DNA of 64,000 bases, from contig NZ_BPLU01000038.1 of assembly GCF_019656315.1 (NCBI RefSeq), forward strand, positions 558,001 through 622,000. Direction: 5' to 3'. The notes below the pieces were generated by a model that searched no databases, was not told the origin of the DNA, and saw only the letters and a program-made list of their open reading frames with translations. Each line of letters starts with the position of its first letter. The first letter of the stretch is position 1. This DNA comes from Flavobacterium sp. UMI-01. Lineage in GTDB: Bacteria > Bacteroidota > Bacteroidia > Flavobacteriales > Flavobacteriaceae. The translations under genes were made by a program, and so were the position numbers. Below are positions 62,403-64,000 of the stretch, one piece after another.

Positions 62403-63809
62403 TTATCTCTTAGTTCGGTTGCTTTCGTTAATCGCATTCTCCGCATCCGTTGCTTCACGCACTCCTCCTGCACTCTTTATTTCGGCATTCTTTGTTCCTT
62501 TGAAAGTGATTACTTTTGTCAACGTTTTATTATCTAAACTAATATTAGTAGCATGCATAGTCGCTTTTTCATCAAAATTGCCATACCCTTCCCAAACCGA
62601 TAGTTTAATCGCCATAGTATTTGGAATCCAGTCGGGATTAGCGGTTGAAATAACCACCTTATGCCCTGTTCCGTTAATTTTGGCTAGCAAATTATTCGCT
62701 CTTCCATTTCTGCTGTCCAAAATTTTGATTTCTACCTGCGCATTTTTAGCATTGGTATAAGGAATACAAAAAGCTTCTCCATATTTGGCATCGGCGCTGC
62801 AATTAATCACTTTATCTTCATTTCCTATATTGTAACCTGTAGCCACGCAATCGCGCACTTCGCAGTCGATTACTTGGTCTCCCGAAGTGCTCAAGCCCGT
62901 ACATATTCCTCTTCGCATTTGGGTTACTTTGCAATTTTTTACAGTGGTGTTTTTGGTTGGGTGACCTTCATAATCAGGGTACATACGGATGCCATCTTCA
63001 CTTAATGAGATGATTTCTCCTGGCAAAATTTTACCGTCTTCGCCCACTATTGTTCCTTCGATATAATTGTTTTTGCCTGCATAAAACTTTTTATCAAAAG
63101 CATAACCCGAAGTCTCTGCAAGAATGGCATCGGTGGTACGCAACAAACCATCCACCTGGCAGTTTTCAATCAAAGTATTTTCGGCTCCTTGCAAGAAAAT
63201 AGCGTGCCCCATTGCTCTCATGTGTACTTGACAACCCAGCAATTTTACATTTTTTGCAGGATAGCCTATTCGGATGCCGTTCATCTTACGCACATCATTT
63301 CCGCCAAGGCCGTACAAATAACCAAAACCCCAAGGACTTGAGCCTGTCGTTCGCACTTCCACATCTTTCAAGGTGACATTTTCCCCTACAAGGTTAAAAA
63401 TTTTGTTCTTGCTTTGTCTGCCCGGCGTATCGCCATAGGTCTCAATATACAAGCCCTCGAATGTTACATCTTTACCCGAAATTTCGATAGCACAATACAT
63501 GCTGTTTCCGTCCTTGCTTTTTGTCAAATCGTTGCGACTAAACAATTTCGAATCTACCATAAATCGCACTCCTCTTAAATCAAAATAAGAATTGTTGCCC
63601 GTGATTTCTATAAATCGGTTTTTTAATGCCGTATCAATTTGGTAATTCCCGGCTTTCATTTTGACCTTTACGTTGTCCTTATCCAAATAGCTTCTGAACT
63701 CCGAAAGGCTGCTTACCTCTATTACTTTATCAATTTTATTTGCCGATTGTGCATAGCTTGAAAAAAGCAGTACCAACACCGCAAAGGCAACATATACTTG
63801 TTTATTCAT
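62403..63809 (-). CDS. Parallel beta-helix protein without sorting domain, divergent member
   Basis: A 468-residue exported beta-helix protein (signal peptide 1-22). It starts with the family block V-S-S-L-S-E-F-R-S-Y-L-D and keeps the landmarks in altered form: G-S-S-P-W-G-F-G-Y-L-Y-G-L-G-G, G-H-A-I-F-L-Q-G-A and L-R-T-T-D-A-I-L-A-E-T-S-G-Y. The K-H of the other four is replaced by R-K-M-N-G-I-R-I-G, which may mean a different substrate or reaction. It has no T9SS domain or binding module, so it is probably periplasmic. It follows, 18 bp downstream, a probable glycosidase gene at the window edge, so they are likely one operon. No CAZy family assigned. Confidence 0.76.
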   Translation of the reverse strand: MNKQVYVAFAVLVLLFSSYAQSANKIDKVIEVSSLSEFRSYLDKDNVKVKMKAGNYQIDTALKNRFIEITGNNSYFDLRGVRFMVDSKLFSRNDLTKSKDGNSMYCAIEISGKDVTFEGLYIETYGDTPGRQSKNKIFNLVGENVTLKDVEVRTTGSSPWGFGYLYGLGGNDVRKMNGIRIGYPAKNVKLLGCQVHMRAMGHAIFLQGAENTLIENCQVDGLLRTTDAILAETSGYAFDKKFYAGKNNYIEGTIVGEDGKILPGEIISLSEDGIRMYPDYEGHPTKNTTVKNCKVTQMRRGICTGLSTSGDQVIDCEVRDCVATGYNIGNEDKVINCSADAKYGEAFCIPYTNAKNAQVEIKILDSRNGRANNLLAKINGTGHKVVISTANPDWIPNTMAIKLSVWEGYGNFDEKATMHATNISLDNKTLTKVITFKGTKNAEIKSAGGVREATDAENAINESNRTKR

Positions 63810-63827
63810 TTTTTTGTTTTCTATTGA

Positions 63828-64000
63828 TTATTTAAATTGAACATCTTTAACAAACTCGTTCATCATGACATTTTTTGCCTGAACCTTTTTTCCATCGAGT
63901 ACTACATTTTCAAATCGAATTCCTTCTACCAAATGCTCGGCATCATGACCAACCAATTCCATACTGGCATGGTCTTTTATGATGTAGGGTTTCCAGTCGG
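63828..64000 (-). CDS. C-terminal end of a probable beta-helix glycosidase, cut by window edge
   Basis: An open minus-strand frame enters from the right edge and stops with TAA at 63830-63828, giving the last 56 residues. They read D-W-K-P-Y-I-I-K-D-H-A-S-M-E-L-V-G-H-D-A-E, then L-V-E-G-I-R-F-E-N-V-V-L-D-G-K-K-V and end V-K-D-V-Q-F-K. The V-E-G-I-R-F-E-N-V-x-x-D-G-K pattern is what the last coils of GH28-type or other parallel beta-helix glycosidases look like. The full gene starts outside. Only 18 bp separate it from the next gene, so an operon is likely. Confidence 0.65.
   Translation of the reverse strand, partial: DWKPYIIKDHASMELVGHDAEHLVEGIRFENVVLDGKKVQAKNVMMNEFVKDVQFK

Overview
The window is a dense carbohydrate-degradation region from a Bacteroidota genome, most likely a Flavobacteriaceae member (Flavobacterium-like). 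Grounds: AT-rich DNA, SusC/SusD pair, hybrid two-component regulator of the PUL type, nine proteins with a type IX secretion (T9SS) type A C-terminal sorting domain ending in K-I-I-K-K or a near variant, and A-rich leaders without Shine-Dalgarno sequences. Every credible gene lies on the minus strand, so genomic reading order runs from right to left. No rRNA, tRNA, CRISPR array, transposase or phage gene was seen.

Layout from left to right: 1-3.3 kb, the first 44 codons of a lyase gene cut by the window edge (missed by simple ORF calling) and two BspA-type leucine-rich-repeat surface proteins. 3.4-11 kb, a three-gene unit: one alginate-lyase-fold protein and two parallel beta-helix proteins, all T9SS cargo. 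11.5-17.8 kb, hybrid sensor/regulator and a TonB-dependent receptor without a SusD partner. 17.9-23.7 kb, a GH29-GH92-GH115-like exoglycosidase operon. 23.9-28.6 kb, SusD/SusC. 29.2-35.2 kb, a GH78-like enzyme, two Gfo/Idh/MocA oxidoreductases and a tandem DUF1080 protein. 35.7-42.2 kb, four sulfatases. 42.3-53.3 kb, a heparinase II/III-type lyase and three more alginate-lyase-fold paralogues. 53.9-64 kb, three more beta-helix proteins, an unassigned exported protein, a small membrane protein, a GH39 enzyme and the end of a probable beta-helix glycosidase.

Working model (inference): surface-displayed lyases and beta-helix proteins carrying CBM6, F5/8C and CBM96-like modules bind and cut a sulfated, uronic-acid-containing polysaccharide, probably algal. 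SusCD imports the fragments; four sulfatases desulfate them; GH115-like, GH92, GH29, GH78-like and GH39 enzymes remove glucuronate, mannose, fucose, rhamnose and xylose-type residues. A periplasmic Gfo/Idh plus DUF1080 set may cleave residual linkages through 3-keto chemistry. The sensor/regulator sits between the two halves.

The most unusual parts are the five-member beta-helix family with a shared G-S-x-P-(Y/W)-G-x-G signature and conserved Lys/His/Arg positions, which I cannot place in a named lyase family; the five alginate-lyase-fold paralogues with shuffled binding modules; the unassigned 553-residue protein; and non-coding repeats, including a 400-480 bp direct repeat flanking one beta-helix gene.
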